From: Candidatus Zixiibacteriota bacterium
GTDB lineage: Bacteria; Zixibacteria; MSB-5A5; WJJR01
Assembly (NCBI GenBank): GCA_016235085.1
Contig: JACRMA010000030.1
Span: 1-40,077, forward strand
Length of the DNA: 40,077 nucleotides
Direction of reading: 5' to 3'
The position numbers and the translations under genes were made by a program. A model generated the notes under the pieces. That model was not told where the DNA came from and made no database searches. It saw only the letters and a list, made by a program, of their open reading frames with translations. Positions 17,398 through 26,499 of the stretch are shown in pieces (position 1 is the stretch's first letter; each line of letters starts with the position of its first letter).

Positions 17398-17676
17398 GTG
17401 TCCGACGAATCCTTCGAACAGCCGATTGATGGCACACTCGATCTCCACACCTTCTCCCCAAAGGATGTGACATCGCTGGTGCCGGCCTACATCGAGGAAT
17501 GTCACGCTCAAGGCATCCATCATCTCCGCATCATCCACGGCAAAGGTACCGGGACCTTGCGAACCATTGTGCACTCGATTCTGCAAGCTCATCCGTTGGT
17601 ACAGTCCTACCGGCATGAGGGCGGCAACGGTGGCTCCTGGGGAGCCACCGTCGTCGATCTCAAGCCAACTCCGTGA
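17398..17676 (+). CDS. Stand-alone Smr domain protein
   Basis: A 92-residue protein consisting almost entirely of a Smr domain, as found at the C-terminus of MutS2. It shows LDLHTFSP (the LDLHG-type motif), LRIIHGKGTGTLR (the HGKGxGxLR motif) and VDLKP at the end. Smr domains bind or cleave nucleic acids, including branched DNA and RNA on stalled ribosomes; a stand-alone version could act in either setting. The start is GTG at 17398 with no good ribosome site; an in-frame stop lies just upstream. A perfect 23-bp hairpin (10-bp arms, 17628-17650) lies inside the coding sequence at the GGNGGSWGATV region. Confidence 0.88.
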   Translation: MSDESFEQPIDGTLDLHTFSPKDVTSLVPAYIEECHAQGIHHLRIIHGKGTGTLRTIVHSILQAHPLVQSYRHEGGNGGSWGATVVDLKPTP

Positions 17677-17691
17677 GCAGTCTTCGGACGA

Positions 17692-19932
17692 TTACGGACA
17701 GAACGGCGCCGAACCGCCCTCGAAGACAACATTGATCATTTTGATCACGTCGAACACGTCGAAGACGCTGTCGCAGTTCATATCCACGCGTCCCTCAGGT
17801 GGTATCGGTGGTGTTCCCCCCGAGAAGACAAAGTCAATCAAGCTGATGATATCGAACACGTCGACGGTTTGGTCACCGTTGAAATCGCCCATGATATACG
17901 CTGGTTGCACATAGAACTTGATGGCCGAGCCAAAGCCGGATGAATTGCCGGCGCCATCAGTCGCTTTGATGTGCCAATACCAGAATTGATTGGTCACAAG
18001 CTGGTTGGCCAAAGGCAACGGGAAGCTGGTGGTTCCCAATCCGCTGAACGACCGCAGGCCGGTTGTGAACCCCGGATCGGCTGCCACCTGCAACTCGTAC
18101 GTGACCGGCGTCGCAGCATCCGGCGACTTCGCCAGGGAAACAGCGGTCCATGCGAACGTCGGAGTCGTCGTGGTGATCGTGTCGTTGGCCAGCGGCGACG
18201 GTGGAATCGGCGTGGGAACCGCCGGTGGTGTGGCGTCGATCCAGATCGTCCGGACTGGCGAGAGCGCACTGGAATCACCAAAGTTGTCGAAAGCTCGCAA
18301 ACGCCATGAATACTGCCCATCAGGCAGTACTTCGGTGTAGCTATGCGATATCGGCACAGTGCGGAATGTGACTCCGGTGGCGAACAACGGATCGGTCGAA
18401 TACTCCAGCACGTAATTGAGCGAAGAATCGTAGGTCGACCAGTCACTCCATGAGAACGTGACCGATGGATCATTGGTGATTATGCCCGAGGCTGGTCCCA
18501 GAAGTTTTGGCGGGAACAACCGCAGCGGCATGTTGGCTGCGTACACATCCTGATTGAAATCCCGTGTGTCGGTGAATACGACAGTGGCTCTCAACCGGGT
18601 GGAGGTCAAGCCGATGTATTCTCCAATCAATCCGGCGTTGGGGTTCAAAAGTGTAATCGGCGTGCGATTATCATACGGCGTGATTTGCGGAGACGACTTC
18701 GCGGAGGCCGCATTGAACGGATTCGACGAGACGTTCGACACCCGCTGATTAGGCGTCCACGTTTGGCCGCCATCAAACGAATGCGTGATCCACAAGTCGA
18801 AGAGCAGATTCGACGGGTCAAGCCGGCGGTCATAGAACGCCACACTCACAACCCCATCGGGATTGACCGAAATCCAGGGATGGAACTGATCGGCTCCATT
18901 CCCGACCGGATCGTCGTTGAGACGCTGCCGTGGCGACCACGTCTTGCCGCTGTCAGCGGAGACGGTCATGTATAAATCGAGAAATCCATCGGCCGCCCGA
19001 TCGGGGAAGGCACAATAGAACCGCCCGTCGTAGGGGCCATCGGTGATATCGGCGGTCAGCGCGGGATACGCGAAGGCGAGGATGCCTCCGTTGATGTTCT
19101 CGGCCAAGAATGATGTGGGAGCAACGACGCGGTCGGTTCCCCACGTGAATCCCTGATTGGTCGAGATGTCGCACAGAATGGCCGACCGGGCAAACGAGAG
19201 CCAGGCAATCACAACCCGGCCATCATTCCCCACCGCCGGCGTCGGCCACTGCACATTGCCCTTGTCCGAAACCGGGCGGGGCGTACTGAAACTGAATCCG
19301 TCGGTCGAACGAATGCAATGGATTGCCGTCGTATCAGTGAAACGAGTCCACGCAACATAGACACTGCCGTCGGTCGGACCGTGGGTTTGATCGCACGCAA
19401 TCATCTCCTTGTCTTCAAATGGGCCCGAGGGTGTGTCAACGCCGGTCAGAACTGTTCCCCACGTATTCCCGGAGTCAAACGACACCGGGAAGAAGATGCC
19501 ATTGGCGGGCCCCACGGACTCAAACGAGAGAAGCACCGTGTAGAACCTTCCCGCAGAATTCGCCACAATCGCCGGGTCAGAAGCCCAGTCGTAGGGGAGA
19601 TTTCCGATCAGTCCTCCCTCGATCCAGGTCGTGCCCCCATCGTGAGTGTAGCCCCATCCGATCTGCCGATAACCGAGCCGAAAATCGCGCCATACGGCCA
19701 CCATGTTGTCCGGATTCGTCGGGTCGACAGCCACCTGCTCTTCGTTTTGCAGTTGTGTCGTCGCATCGTGATTCAACTTGATGTTCGGCGGGGTCGTGTC
19801 TGCGACATCGAACCACATCGGAATGTCCATGGCCGTTTGCGCAACAACCGAACCCGGATCCGCAAACAACGTCAAGAGGACGAGCAGGGAAACCAACACC
19901 ACCATGAGAGTGGCACGATCGCTCTTCGGCAT
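17692..19932 (-). CDS. Secreted BNR-repeat (sialidase-like propeller) protein with C-terminal dockerin-like domain
   Basis: A 746-residue secreted protein. The signal peptide ends near DPGSVVAQ. Five Asp-box (BNR) motifs mark a sialidase-type propeller: THDGGTTW, SFDSGNTW, STNQGFTW, SADSGKTW and SFDGGQTW. Two beta-sandwich (FN3-like) regions follow (about 475-690). The end has two dockerin-like calcium-loop helices, GDFNGDQTVDVFDIISLIDF and VDMNCDSVFDVFDVIKMIN, each followed by VFxGG. I cannot confirm sialidase catalytic residues, so enzymatic activity is not claimed. The dockerin-like tail usually marks exported proteins for attachment in Zixibacteria-type genomes. ATG at 19932 follows GGGAGTTCGAT. 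The gene converges on smr with only 15 bases between stops. Confidence 0.85.
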   Translation of the reverse strand: MPKSDRATLMVVLVSLLVLLTLFADPGSVVAQTAMDIPMWFDVADTTPPNIKLNHDATTQLQNEEQVAVDPTNPDNMVAVWRDFRLGYRQIGWGYTHDGGTTWIEGGLIGNLPYDWASDPAIVANSAGRFYTVLLSFESVGPANGIFFPVSFDSGNTWGTVLTGVDTPSGPFEDKEMIACDQTHGPTDGSVYVAWTRFTDTTAIHCIRSTDGFSFSTPRPVSDKGNVQWPTPAVGNDGRVVIAWLSFARSAILCDISTNQGFTWGTDRVVAPTSFLAENINGGILAFAYPALTADITDGPYDGRFYCAFPDRAADGFLDLYMTVSADSGKTWSPRQRLNDDPVGNGADQFHPWISVNPDGVVSVAFYDRRLDPSNLLFDLWITHSFDGGQTWTPNQRVSNVSSNPFNAASAKSSPQITPYDNRTPITLLNPNAGLIGEYIGLTSTRLRATVVFTDTRDFNQDVYAANMPLRLFPPKLLGPASGIITNDPSVTFSWSDWSTYDSSLNYVLEYSTDPLFATGVTFRTVPISHSYTEVLPDGQYSWRLRAFDNFGDSSALSPVRTIWIDATPPAVPTPIPPSPLANDTITTTTPTFAWTAVSLAKSPDAATPVTYELQVAADPGFTTGLRSFSGLGTTSFPLPLANQLVTNQFWYWHIKATDGAGNSSGFGSAIKFYVQPAYIMGDFNGDQTVDVFDIISLIDFVFSGGTPPIPPEGRVDMNCDSVFDVFDVIKMINVVFEGGSAPFCP

Positions 19933-20143
19933 ATCGAACTCCCGGACAAGCAGTTGTGAACTCGACGACATGTTGTGGCTGGCCGCAATGCGCTCCGATC
20001 CCTTGGGCCAGCCGGTCAGTACTGGGTTCCCTATCACGGAACACCGATAATGTCAAACTAACAATTATCCCGCTTTTGGCAAGCTCCGGAGCGAACCGGA
20101 TCGGATTAGTGGACAATATTCGGGCGAGAATCGACGAGGCGCG

Positions 20144-23089
20144 TTACGATGGCACGCCAACCGGCTGGGGCTCTTGCTTCCGATCCAATTCGGACCGGAC
20201 CGCTGTCGCTATGCTCTTCTTGCTCAATGGCTTCCGAACGAACACCCCCGCGCCCATGTCCTGGGCCATGCGCACCTTCGCCGACTCAGAGTACCCGGAC
20301 ACAATGACCGCCCGCTGCGATCCATTAATTCGGAGCGCCCGGCGATACGTCTCGAGCCCATCAATGCCTCTGGGCATAATCATGTCCAGAACAAGCAGAT
20401 CGTGAGGCGTCGATTCGAGAACTTCAATCGCCATCTCTCCGCTCTCGCAGAGGGTCACGTGGTATCCGAGCGACGTGAGCAGCCGGCTCATGATTTCGCG
20501 CTGCACATCATCGTCGTCGATGACCATCACCTTCTCGGTGCCGGATGGAATCGTCTCCACGACTTCATCCACCACTTGATCCCGTGTCACGGGCAGGTAG
20601 ACAATAAACGAGGTCCCCGTGCCGGCCCTTGTGGTCACGTCGATGTACCCACGATGATCCTTCACGACGGCATCGACTATACTGAGCCCCAGTCCGGACC
20701 CTCGCTGTTTGTGTCCCGACTTGGTCGTAAAGAACGGCTCGAAGATTCTCGGAAGCGCCTCAGGTGAAATACCCTTCCCGGTGTCGGAAACGGTGATACG
20801 GACATACTCTCCGCGCGGCACGCGATTGAAAAGGATGGTCGTGTCGTCGGCGTAGTAATTGCGCGTTTCGACGGAGATCGTCCCACGGTCGCCCACCGCA
20901 TCACGGGCGTTAACGAGCAAATTGAGAATAATGCGATGAATTTGCGCGAGCCCTCCGCGCACATTCATCAGATCCGACCCCAGGTCCGTTTGCAGCGTCA
21001 ACGTTTCCGGCAGCGGCCCCAGATCTCTGACCGCCTGGCTGATGACGGTGTTGACATTCAGCACGGTCTGGCTGAAATGACCCCGGCGGCTCACCGTGAG
21101 AAGCTGCTGGTTGATCTCGGCAATCTTGGACGCCGCCGCTTCAATGTCATCGACGTACGCGCGCACCGGATGGCCATCCGGAAGCTGGTCACGCATCAAT
21201 TCCGGATATGCCATCATGGGACCGAGCAGATTGTTGAAATCATGTGCGATCTGTCCCGCGATTCGTTCGGCGGTCTCCAGCCGTTGCGTGCGCGCCTCAG
21301 ATTCCTTAAGCCGCTTGGTCTCCGTTATGTCCTGGACGAGCGCCAGATGCATCTTGCGTGCCACCGGCTTTCCCTCGGTCCATAGTGGCGAGACTGTCAG
21401 GTTGACCCAGACCTCCCGGCCATCCTTATGGATGTACCGCTTTTCCAGTGAGAAAGTCTTGATCTGCCCCTGACGTAACCGGGCGAGATTGGTTAGGTCC
21501 GCCTCGAGATCGTCCGGGTGTGTCAGTTCCAGGAATGAGTGCCCCAGAATCTCCTCTTCCGTGTACCCGATGATCTCGCAGTATTTGGCATTGATACGCA
21601 GATAGTGTCCATCCTCGGAATCGATCACGGCCGCACCCAGTCCTGCCTGTTCGAAAATCGACCGGAATCGAAGCTCACTTTCCTGGAGTTTCGCAGCCGC
21701 GTTGAGCCGATCCGTGATGTTACGCGCAAACCCCGCGGCGAATTCCCGCCCGCCGAACTGGAGGTGTGTTGTCATGATCTCGACCGGGAATTCACTGCCA
21801 TCCTTTCGCTGGTGCACCGATTCGTTCAAGAACGACCCTTTGGTACGCAGCGTGTTCCATACCGACGCCAGCGTCTCGGCCGTCATGCGCGGGTTGATCA
21901 TCTCGATTGGCTCGCCGAACAGGTCGCCGGGGCCGTACCCCAAGACTTCATGCCCTGCGAGATTGGCGTAGACGATTATTCCCTTGGTATCGATCCAATA
22001 GACGCCTTCACGGTGCACCTCAATCGAATGCTTCAACATCGTGATTTGCTCTTCGGCCACCTTCTGCCCGGTGATATCCATGTTCACGCCGATGGCAATA
22101 TTGGTGTTTGAACCAGGCCTTTGAATGACCTGCCCGCGCCAGCGGATCCACCGGAGCTCACTATCATTGCGAATGATCCGAAACTCCATTTCACCCTCAT
22201 CGCGCGTTTGAATCAACTGCGCGAAACGCGCCTTCAGTCCTGAGACATCATCCGGATGAACGCGGCTCCAGCAGAACGCGGAAAAATCCCCATTGAAGTC
22301 CTGGGGAACCTGCCAGAGGCTGGCGATTTCCGGTGTCCAAATTCCCTGGCCGTTCTTCAGATCCACTTCAAAGGCTCCGATGTGACCAGTCCGCAGAGCC
22401 AGGCGCAACCGTTGTTCGCTCCGCTTAACCCCTGCGACCATCGCGTTCCCGATGCGCAGGAGAATCAGCGCACTCACGGATACGAGAAGGATTGCGACCA
22501 TTGAGGTCTGGAGCACCGCCTTGATAAAAGGCGTCCGGATCTCGGCCATGTCAACCTTCGCGACCAGCCCCAGTTTGAGATCCGGCAGGTAGCGATAGAC
22601 TGCAAGGACTTGGTTCCCTCGGTAATCGCGGCCCATCATCGTGCCTGACCGCCCCAACAAGGCTTGTCGGGCCGGCGCGGCGATGTCGGTGTCGAACGGC
22701 ACAGGCGAGGGGCGGGTGATGGTTCTGCCCTTCTGGCTAATGACAAAGACGATCTGGTTGTCTTTGCTTCGGACAAGCAAGCACTCCATCGAGCGTCCCG
22801 GATCAACAGAATCCGAGGAAGTGAATTGCGCCCCATCGAGAAGCCGCAAAATCGGAACCAGTAGCGACTCCGCGTTCGTCGATCCGCCCGCTCGCTGGCT
22901 CTCGCTCATCGCCACACCCGTAATCATTCTGGCGCGGCTTTCCGCAAGGTCAGTCAGCAGATCCGTTTGCTCGTGAATCGCCGTCTGGTAGAGTGTCCTG
23001 AGTGCCACGCCCACCGAGACAACCACCGTCACCGTCAGGACCACGATGAGCGTGAGCACTGTCCGCTTGCCGCTTACCGCTGTTCTCAT
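20144..23089 (-). CDS. Hybrid sensor histidine kinase with three PAS domains and a receiver
   Basis: A 981-residue membrane sensor. A transmembrane helix (about 11-30), an external sensing region (about 31-190) and a second helix (about 191-212) are followed by PAS domains (about 225-345, 350-465, 470-595). The kinase core has the H box ERIAGQIAHDFNNLLGPM (His616), the N box NLLVNARDAV, the G1 box DTGKGI and the G2 box GSGLGLSIVD (797-806). The C-terminal receiver (about 853-970) has the acidic pocket DDDD, phospho-acceptor Asp902 in LVLDMIMP, Ser931 and Lys953. Without a DNA-binding output it probably relays phosphate to a separate protein; no partner regulator is next to it. The ribosome site is weak (GAGG about 12 bases from ATG). 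Confidence 0.93.
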   Translation of the reverse strand: MRTAVSGKRTVLTLIVVLTVTVVVSVGVALRTLYQTAIHEQTDLLTDLAESRARMITGVAMSESQRAGGSTNAESLLVPILRLLDGAQFTSSDSVDPGRSMECLLVRSKDNQIVFVISQKGRTITRPSPVPFDTDIAAPARQALLGRSGTMMGRDYRGNQVLAVYRYLPDLKLGLVAKVDMAEIRTPFIKAVLQTSMVAILLVSVSALILLRIGNAMVAGVKRSEQRLRLALRTGHIGAFEVDLKNGQGIWTPEIASLWQVPQDFNGDFSAFCWSRVHPDDVSGLKARFAQLIQTRDEGEMEFRIIRNDSELRWIRWRGQVIQRPGSNTNIAIGVNMDITGQKVAEEQITMLKHSIEVHREGVYWIDTKGIIVYANLAGHEVLGYGPGDLFGEPIEMINPRMTAETLASVWNTLRTKGSFLNESVHQRKDGSEFPVEIMTTHLQFGGREFAAGFARNITDRLNAAAKLQESELRFRSIFEQAGLGAAVIDSEDGHYLRINAKYCEIIGYTEEEILGHSFLELTHPDDLEADLTNLARLRQGQIKTFSLEKRYIHKDGREVWVNLTVSPLWTEGKPVARKMHLALVQDITETKRLKESEARTQRLETAERIAGQIAHDFNNLLGPMMAYPELMRDQLPDGHPVRAYVDDIEAAASKIAEINQQLLTVSRRGHFSQTVLNVNTVISQAVRDLGPLPETLTLQTDLGSDLMNVRGGLAQIHRIILNLLVNARDAVGDRGTISVETRNYYADDTTILFNRVPRGEYVRITVSDTGKGISPEALPRIFEPFFTTKSGHKQRGSGLGLSIVDAVVKDHRGYIDVTTRAGTGTSFIVYLPVTRDQVVDEVVETIPSGTEKVMVIDDDDVQREIMSRLLTSLGYHVTLCESGEMAIEVLESTPHDLLVLDMIMPRGIDGLETYRRALRINGSQRAVIVSGYSESAKVRMAQDMGAGVFVRKPLSKKSIATAVRSELDRKQEPQPVGVPS

Positions 23090-23518
23090 AGTGAACTCGC
23101 CTCAGGAGCTGCTCTTGACCGATCCGAAGCAGATCACGCGTTATCCCCCGCACATCCTGTTCGGAGCTGGCAGAGTACCGCTGATGGCGTCCCCCCCACG
23201 ATCGAAACTGGAGCCTCACCTTGCACAATCAGCCAACCGCTGGCCAGTTCTCCTGGCTCAGAGGCGGATATTCTTGCGCCTTTCGAAAATATCGGCACGC
23301 TGGCACGAATCTTGACAAACTGGTATGGGACAATGAATTTCTGACAATTCTGCGCACTACCCTTTGCCTAATCAGGCTCAGGTTTAGGTTACGTGTGCTC
23401 GGTCCCCCCCCTCGCGGAACCTACGCCGTGGAGTTTTTCAACACGTCTGTAAGACGTTGTGCAGGCGGAACCTATGACACGCTGTCTGAGATGGGTAGCA
23501 AGAGCACGGGTGGAAGGC
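23090..23518. other. Intergenic region with no gene; relic repeat sequence
   Basis: 429 bp between the kinase start and the mutY stop, both minus-strand. No ORF is convincing. Near 23440 the string GTTTTTCAACAC is the reverse complement of the TGTTGAAAAAC core of repeat family B, next to a small palindrome (ACGTCTGTAAGACGT). The words CGGAACCTA occur twice around it. A possible but poor minus-strand promoter for the kinase (TTGTCA, about 19 bases, GATATT) lies around 23290-23317. Confidence 0.4.
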
Positions 23519-24619
23519 CTACGATTGCGAATTCTCGGTTGGAATACCCCCAATTGCCTCGATGATCGCCCGATTGGCCGAAGGGAACGCAAGCGCGTGC
23601 AATTCGGTTGGCCGCACCCAGCGCCAGTTCTGGCAGCCGATCTTTCGTGGCCGCCCGGAGAGGTACACACAATCAAAAACATGCAGGCGCACAGTGTAAT
23701 GGCTGTAGGCATGACGAACAACCATCCGCTTGCGCCCAATCCTGACCTCGATGGCCAGTTCCTCTTCGATTTCACGCCGGCAGGTTTCGGCCAGCGCCTC
23801 TCGCGCCTGCTGTTTTCCTCCGGGAAACTCCCAGAGACCCGGCAACAGGCCGGTCTCGAGCCGTTGCGCGATGAGAATCTTGCCGTCCCCGCGCCGGATG
23901 ATTCCACACGCGACTTGCACCTCGCTGCGTGGGGTGCGTGCCTCCGGCATTCCATACTTGTCGGGATGCCCCTTTTCAAATGCGCGGCAATTCTGCGTGA
24001 GAGGGCAGCTCGGACAACCGGGCGAGCGGGGCGAACAAATGAGCGCACCAACTTCAATGAGCGCATCGGTCCAGATGGCGCCGTTGCCAACCGTCATCAA
24101 CTTTGAAAGCTCCCGATAGACTTTCGCGCGCACCGGCCCATTGCGAACACCGCCCGTGATGCCAAACAATCTCGCCCCCACTCGTGCAACATTGGCGTCA
24201 ATCGCGGGGACGCGTGTGCCAAAGCAGAAATTCGACACCGCGGCAGCGACATAATCGCCCACTCCCGGCAGGGCACGAATCTCATCGTACTCACTTGGAA
24301 ACACTCCCCCGTATTGGTCCTGAATGATTCGCGCTGCCTGGTGGAGATATCGCGCGCGGTGATAATACCCCAGCCCCTCCCACTCTTTCATCACATCATC
24401 GAGTGTCGCGCGCGCCAGAGATCGCAACGTGGGGAATCGTTTCAGAAATCGCGGGTATCGTTTGATCCCCACCGCGACCGTGGTCTGTACCAGCATCACT
24501 TCGGACACCCAGATCCGGTACGGATCGGTCTGGCCACGCCACGGCAACGGCCGCGCATGTTTCGCGAACCAGCGCCGCAACCGGCTGTACAAAGCACGGG
24601 ATTCGGGGGCGAATGGCAC
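23519..24619 (-). CDS. mutY: A/G-specific adenine DNA glycosylase (MutY)
   Basis: Removes adenine mispaired with 8-oxoguanine or guanine in base excision repair. The 366-residue protein has the N-terminal helix-hairpin-helix glycosylase domain: catalytic Glu40 in SEVML, LPGVGDYVAAAV for the HhH, and catalytic Asp141 in IDANVARV. Four cluster cysteines follow (195, 202, 205, 211; spacing C-x6-C-x2-C-x5-C), then a C-terminal Nudix-like 8-oxoG recognition domain with a complete Nudix box (GKQQARE...REIEEE). The usual MLQQTQV reads MLVQTTV here, so the first Gln after ML is replaced by Val. The start is GTG at 24619, preceded by AGGAG overlapping the end of the EamA-type gene, so the two are co-transcribed. 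Confidence 0.95.
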   Translation of the reverse strand: MPFAPESRALYSRLRRWFAKHARPLPWRGQTDPYRIWVSEVMLVQTTVAVGIKRYPRFLKRFPTLRSLARATLDDVMKEWEGLGYYHRARYLHQAARIIQDQYGGVFPSEYDEIRALPGVGDYVAAAVSNFCFGTRVPAIDANVARVGARLFGITGGVRNGPVRAKVYRELSKLMTVGNGAIWTDALIEVGALICSPRSPGCPSCPLTQNCRAFEKGHPDKYGMPEARTPRSEVQVACGIIRRGDGKILIAQRLETGLLPGLWEFPGGKQQAREALAETCRREIEEELAIEVRIGRKRMVVRHAYSHYTVRLHVFDCVYLSGRPRKIGCQNWRWVRPTELHALAFPSANRAIIEAIGGIPTENSQS

Positions 24620-24634
24620 TGACGACGCTCCTGT

Positions 24635-25060
24635 CTAACGGGCCAGAAGCCAGATGGCGGCAATGGCGAGGACCAGACCGAAGCCCTTGGAGAGCGAAAA
24701 CGATTCCCCCAGAAACAAGACGCCGATTGCCGCCGTCACCACCAGTGAGCCAAGGAGCGTGATCGGACCCGCCGCGGACAACTCGCCCCGATGCCGGTAG
24801 ATCGTAAAATTCATCACGCTGGCGAGACTGACACAAAGCCCGCCAATAATCGTGTAAACAAGACCCGGCCGTGTGACTTCAGGACCCCAGACCGGCTGCC
24901 GCGCCACTGCCAGATAGGACACGATGCCAAGTATCGCCGCCACCTCGAGCCAGAACCCCCCAACCGCATCAGGAATCTTTCCGGCCGCCAGCTTGGTAAA
25001 CAGTGTGTATGTGCCACCAACAATCCCCACCAGAATCGAGAATAGAAGCCATCGTTCCAT
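24635..25060 (-). CDS. Small EamA/DMT-superfamily membrane protein
   Basis: A 141-residue inner-membrane protein with about five hydrophobic helices (WLLFSILVGIVGGTYTLF, ILGIVSYLAV, VYTIIGGLCVSLASV, ITLLGSLVVTAAIGVLFLG, GFGLVLAIAAIWLLA). The end, LFLGESFSLSKGFGLVLAIAAIWLL, is a hallmark of a single EamA (drug/metabolite transporter) domain, half the size of the usual ten-helix transporter. Half-size versions are thought to dimerise; the substrate is unknown. ATG at 25060 has GAGGAGG at good spacing. It lies immediately upstream of mutY. Confidence 0.85.
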   Translation of the reverse strand: MERWLLFSILVGIVGGTYTLFTKLAAGKIPDAVGGFWLEVAAILGIVSYLAVARQPVWGPEVTRPGLVYTIIGGLCVSLASVMNFTIYRHRGELSAAGPITLLGSLVVTAAIGVLFLGESFSLSKGFGLVLAIAAIWLLAR

Positions 25061-25177
25061 CGGTCATTCCTCCTCAGTCCACCGGAGCGCCGGGGCGCGG
25101 CAGTATGGCGGAATTTCGGCTGGCACGCTATGCCAAAACGCGGTATCATCGGTCCGTCTGAGACGGAGGGGGCACAC

Positions 25178-26389
25178 GTGATCGAGCATACCGCCGAGTT
25201 GCTTGGGATCAAGAATGAACGCCGGATCATCTTCCTGGTCATGGATGGACTCGGAGACCTGCCATTTGGCAGCCGCCTGTCGACACCGCTGGAAGCAGCG
25301 CGCAAACCGAATATCGACGCACTCTTGCCGCAATCGACGACCGGCCTTTTTGATCCGGTCGAACCGGGGATCACACCGGGGTCGGGTCCCGGACACCTCG
25401 GATTATTCGGCTATGACCCGCGGAATCACTTGATTGGGCGCGGCGTATTGGAAGCGCTCGGCATCGACTTCCCTCTGCAGGATGATGATGTCGCCGCGCG
25501 CTTTAATTTCTGCACGCTCGATTCCAATCGCCGCATCACCGACCGCCGCGCCGGACGGATTTCCGATGACGAGAACCGGCGACTGGTGGACAAAATCAAT
25601 GAGCAGCTTGCGATGTCGAACGATGTTGAAGTCATCGTTCGCAGCGTCTCAGAGCATCGCGGCCTGGTCGTGTTGCGCGGTCACACTCTCGGCGGTCGCG
25701 TTAGCGACACCGATCCGCAGACTCTCGGCGGCCGGCCATTGCCGGCAGGCGCGCTCGATGCCGAATCGCGCACAACCGCGGAGTGGCTGAATCGCTTCGT
25801 CACGGAGATCGAACGGATTCTCCACGATGAAACCAAGGCGAACGGTGTGCTATTGCGTGGGATCGACAAGCGGCCCCCGATACCCAAGATCGCCAACCGC
25901 TTCCCGATCAATCCCGGCGCGATTGCCACTTACCCGATGTACCGAGGGATCGCGCGCCTGGTTGGCATGCATGTCTTCGATCCCCCGGGAGACATTCCTG
26001 CAACAATGGCAGCACCGAAGTCGGTCCCCAAGGAATACGACTACCTGTTCGTTCACATCAAGTACACCGACAAGGCGGGCGAGGACGGTGACTACGACCG
26101 CAAGGTTTCCGTCATTGAGGAAGTCGACCGGCATCTCCCCGAACTAATGAAAGCCAAACCCGATGTCCTCGTGATCACCGGCGATCACTCAACCCCGGCG
26201 ATCTTGAAAGCTCACTCGTGGCATCCGGTCCCAGCGCTGGTCTATTCACCAGGGACGGTGCTCCCCGATGGTTCCAAGACTTTTGGCGAACGCGCCTGCC
26301 AAGTCGGCGGCCTCGGCCGCTTGCCAATGCGGCATCTTCTGCCGATCGCATTGGCTCATGCGCAAAAGCTGGCAAAGTTCGGGGCGTGA
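25178..26389 (+). CDS. apgM: 2,3-bisphosphoglycerate-independent phosphoglycerate mutase, archaeal-type
   Basis: Interconverts 3- and 2-phosphoglycerate in glycolysis and gluconeogenesis. The 403-residue length and motifs match the ApgM branch of the alkaline phosphatase superfamily: IIFLVMDGLGD (metal-binding Asp), PGITPGSGPGHLGLFGYDP (nucleophile loop), RFNFCTLD, FVHIKYTDKAGEDGDYDRKV and VLVITGDHSTP (metal ligands). The ORF track starts at 25130, but GTG at 25178 is preceded by GGAGGGGG with 5-6 bases spacing and starts the protein just before the first strand. The gene is divergent from the EamA-type gene and followed by a 34-bp perfect palindrome. Confidence 0.93.
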   Translation: MIEHTAELLGIKNERRIIFLVMDGLGDLPFGSRLSTPLEAARKPNIDALLPQSTTGLFDPVEPGITPGSGPGHLGLFGYDPRNHLIGRGVLEALGIDFPLQDDDVAARFNFCTLDSNRRITDRRAGRISDDENRRLVDKINEQLAMSNDVEVIVRSVSEHRGLVVLRGHTLGGRVSDTDPQTLGGRPLPAGALDAESRTTAEWLNRFVTEIERILHDETKANGVLLRGIDKRPPIPKIANRFPINPGAIATYPMYRGIARLVGMHVFDPPGDIPATMAAPKSVPKEYDYLFVHIKYTDKAGEDGDYDRKVSVIEEVDRHLPELMKAKPDVLVITGDHSTPAILKAHSWHPVPALVYSPGTVLPDGSKTFGERACQVGGLGRLPMRHLLPIALAHAQKLAKFGA

Positions 26390-26437
26390 TTAGCATGAGG
26401 CGCAGTGATCCAATCAGAGAATACGGATCGAGAGTCC

Positions 26438-26471
26438 GGGAGGGCGATCCGCCGCGGCGGATCGCCCTCCC
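26438..26471. repeat. 34-bp perfect palindrome
   Basis: GGGAGGGCGATCCGCC and its exact complement meet with no spacer, between apgM and the beta-helix gene, ending 28 bases before the next ATG. No T-tract follows. It may be a REP-type element, a terminator without a tail, or a cruciform/operator site. Confidence 0.7.
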
Positions 26472-26499
26472 TCGTCACCACATTGACTGTGAGGATAGC

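Noticed and set aside
17692-19932. Catalytic exo-sialidase
   Set aside because: BNR motifs are clear but the arginine triad and nucleophile of true sialidases could not be identified by eye, so only the fold is claimed.
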